Assembly: GCA_945830055.1 (NCBI GenBank)
Contig: CALZXH010000005.1
Location: forward strand, 1-57,830
Length of the DNA: 57,830 nt
Source of the DNA: an uncultured Prevotella sp.
Lineage (GTDB): Bacteria > Bacteroidota > Bacteroidia > Bacteroidales > Bacteroidaceae
Reading direction: 5' to 3'
Shown: piece by piece, positions 57,114 to 57,830 of the stretch
Layout: each line of letters starts with the position of its first letter
Numbering within the stretch: the stretch's first letter is position 1
Notes under the pieces: model-generated
Database searches by the model: none
What the model saw: only the letters and a program-made list of their open reading frames with translations
Told to the model about the DNA's origin: nothing
Made by a program: the position numbers and the translations under genes

Positions 57114-57691
57114 AGATGCTGCAGGCGCTGGTAGCACAGAACCCCGGCATGACCGTGATACTGGAGCAGCACAACGAGCACAACATCGGCAACGTGGAGG
57201 CCGGCGGCATAGGCATACAGATAAACCACGGAGCACCCGCCGCCCCTGACAAGCCTGCCACTGCCCGCAGAAGGAAGCGGGCAGGCACCAAAGCCACCGA
57301 CGGAGTATTCATCTACCGCTACTGTGACGAGGAAGACGGCATGGGGCGGCTCGCCCTACTGTACCAGAAGCTGCTGAAGGCAGAGTGGATTCATGAGGAC
57401 ACGAAGCCCAACGACTTTGTCGGAATCTTCTGCGGAAAGCCCTCCGCGGTCAAGGTGAAGTGGACGGGCGCACAGTCGCTGCTCTTTGCCCTGATCAACG
57501 AACTGGAGAGCCGCCAGCTCATCAGCTGCACCGCAGGAGCGCGCAAATGGGAAGTGACGGGCAACCGCTTCCTCGACAAGAACAGCCGCCAGTTCGACCA
57601 CTGGAACAGCCAGAAGACCCCGAAGAAGTATGGGCTGACGATACAGCATCTGGCAGACCTGCTGGACCCCGCGGCAGCATCCCAAGCGTAA
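57092..57691 (+). CDS. Unknown accessory protein sharing the motif; RteC-like C-terminus possible
   Basis: 199 aa. Residues 26-45 (QHNEH, V-E, GG-G, IN) match the C-terminal motif of the upstream protein at 12 of 20 positions. A basic Ala/Pro-rich linker (45-68) follows. The rest (VFIYRYCDEEDGMGRLALLYQKLLKAEWI, VKWTGAQSLLFALINELESRQLIS, GNRFLDKNSRQF) resembles C-terminal regions of RteC-like and other Bacteroidetes accessory proteins (K/Q-WTG-x-x-x-L). Weak assignment. The last 139 bp of the window (57692-57830) is A/T-rich and holds nothing clear. Confidence 0.6.
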   Translation: MEAEEKMKMLQALVAQNPGMTVILEQHNEHNIGNVEAGGIGIQINHGAPAAPDKPATARRRKRAGTKATDGVFIYRYCDEEDGMGRLALLYQKLLKAEWIHEDTKPNDFVGIFCGKPSAVKVKWTGAQSLLFALINELESRQLISCTAGARKWEVTGNRFLDKNSRQFDHWNSQKTPKKYGLTIQHLADLLDPAAASQA

Positions 57692-57830
57692 CCGTAACCC
57701 GTAACTCGCATGAAATCCAAGCCTCGAAAGGAAAGCACTGCGGGGAGGGAGCCCCCAGAATCCCTTTCCCCTCGAGGCAATCCAATAACCAATAGTTATA
57801 TACTCTAATTATAATATATAATATATATAT

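Overview
The window is chromosomal DNA of a Bacteroidales bacterium, most like a Prevotellaceae or Paraprevotella-type gut or oral anaerobe (the genus is inference). The signs are type IX secretion (T9SS) sorting domains on two large secreted proteins, the TAnnTTTG promoter motif before many genes (with TTTG 19-20 bp upstream before mutA, rho and tRNA-Asp), methylmalonyl-CoA mutase beside a sodium-pumping decarboxylase module (succinate/propionate metabolism), a Rho with a very long acidic insertion, and DUF4421, DUF4468, putative-porin and LTD-OadG families typical of the phylum.

Layout. 0.3-7.1 kb (minus): two T9SS cargo proteins, queC and a ridA-type deaminase. 7.4-10.2 kb (plus): pgk, a DUF3298-type lipoprotein and a TrmH/SpoU methyltransferase. 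10.2-22.4 kb (minus): a DUF4421 outer-membrane protein with an HD hydrolase, mutB-mutA, a GH105 unsaturated glucuronyl hydrolase, dipeptidyl peptidase IV and a DUF389 membrane protein. 22.6-27.6 kb (plus): an AspT/YidE-type antiporter, then OadG (with a lamin-tail domain), a biotin carrier and the Na+-pump beta subunit, but no carboxyltransferase, and a LuxR-type regulator. 27.7-29.4 kb (minus): a sigma-70-like factor and a hemerythrin-LuxR fusion. 29.6-37.2 kb: an NhaC antiporter, ligA, a YeiH-type exporter, rny, zapA with a coiled-coil partner, and an unknown protein. 37.5-45.9 kb (plus): a DUF4468 protein, a small membrane protein, a putative porin, engB, recR, a membrane protein, a family-2 glycosyltransferase, a GNAT acetyltransferase, tRNA-Asp, a short HPPK-like protein, an NAD-diphosphatase-type Nudix enzyme and a lipoprotein. 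45.9-51.7 kb (minus): rho, then a nucleotide-sugar operon (RmlC, a galacturonokinase-like GHMP kinase, a nucleotidyltransferase, a UDP-glucuronate 4-epimerase-like protein).

The last 6 kb is accessory. A minus-strand set encodes a small unknown protein, a DUF3987-like P-loop protein, a CHC2/Toprim primase-like protein, a DUF5675-like protein, a lipoprotein with a C-terminal membrane anchor (the topology of a unimolecular spanin) and an M15 peptidase. Two blocks of tandem short hairpins plus GGATTACAC-type repeats sit at the 3' ends of two of these genes. Diverging from this set are two overlapping plus-strand genes that share a Gly/Asn/His-rich motif, 12 of 20 residues identical, at the C-terminus of the first protein and the N-terminus of the second. 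There is no integrase, capsid, portal or terminase, so the set looks like a minimal replication-plus-lysis module, such as a satellite-like or domesticated phage island. It is the best candidate here for an undescribed system.

How genes work together: mutAB and the OadG/biotin/OadB subunits belong to the succinate-propionate route with Na+ export. The hemerythrin-LuxR protein, the degenerate-receiver LuxR protein and the sigma factor probably form a gas- or redox-responsive regulatory patch. RmlC, the kinase, the nucleotidyltransferase and the epimerase would supply activated sugars for surface polysaccharide.
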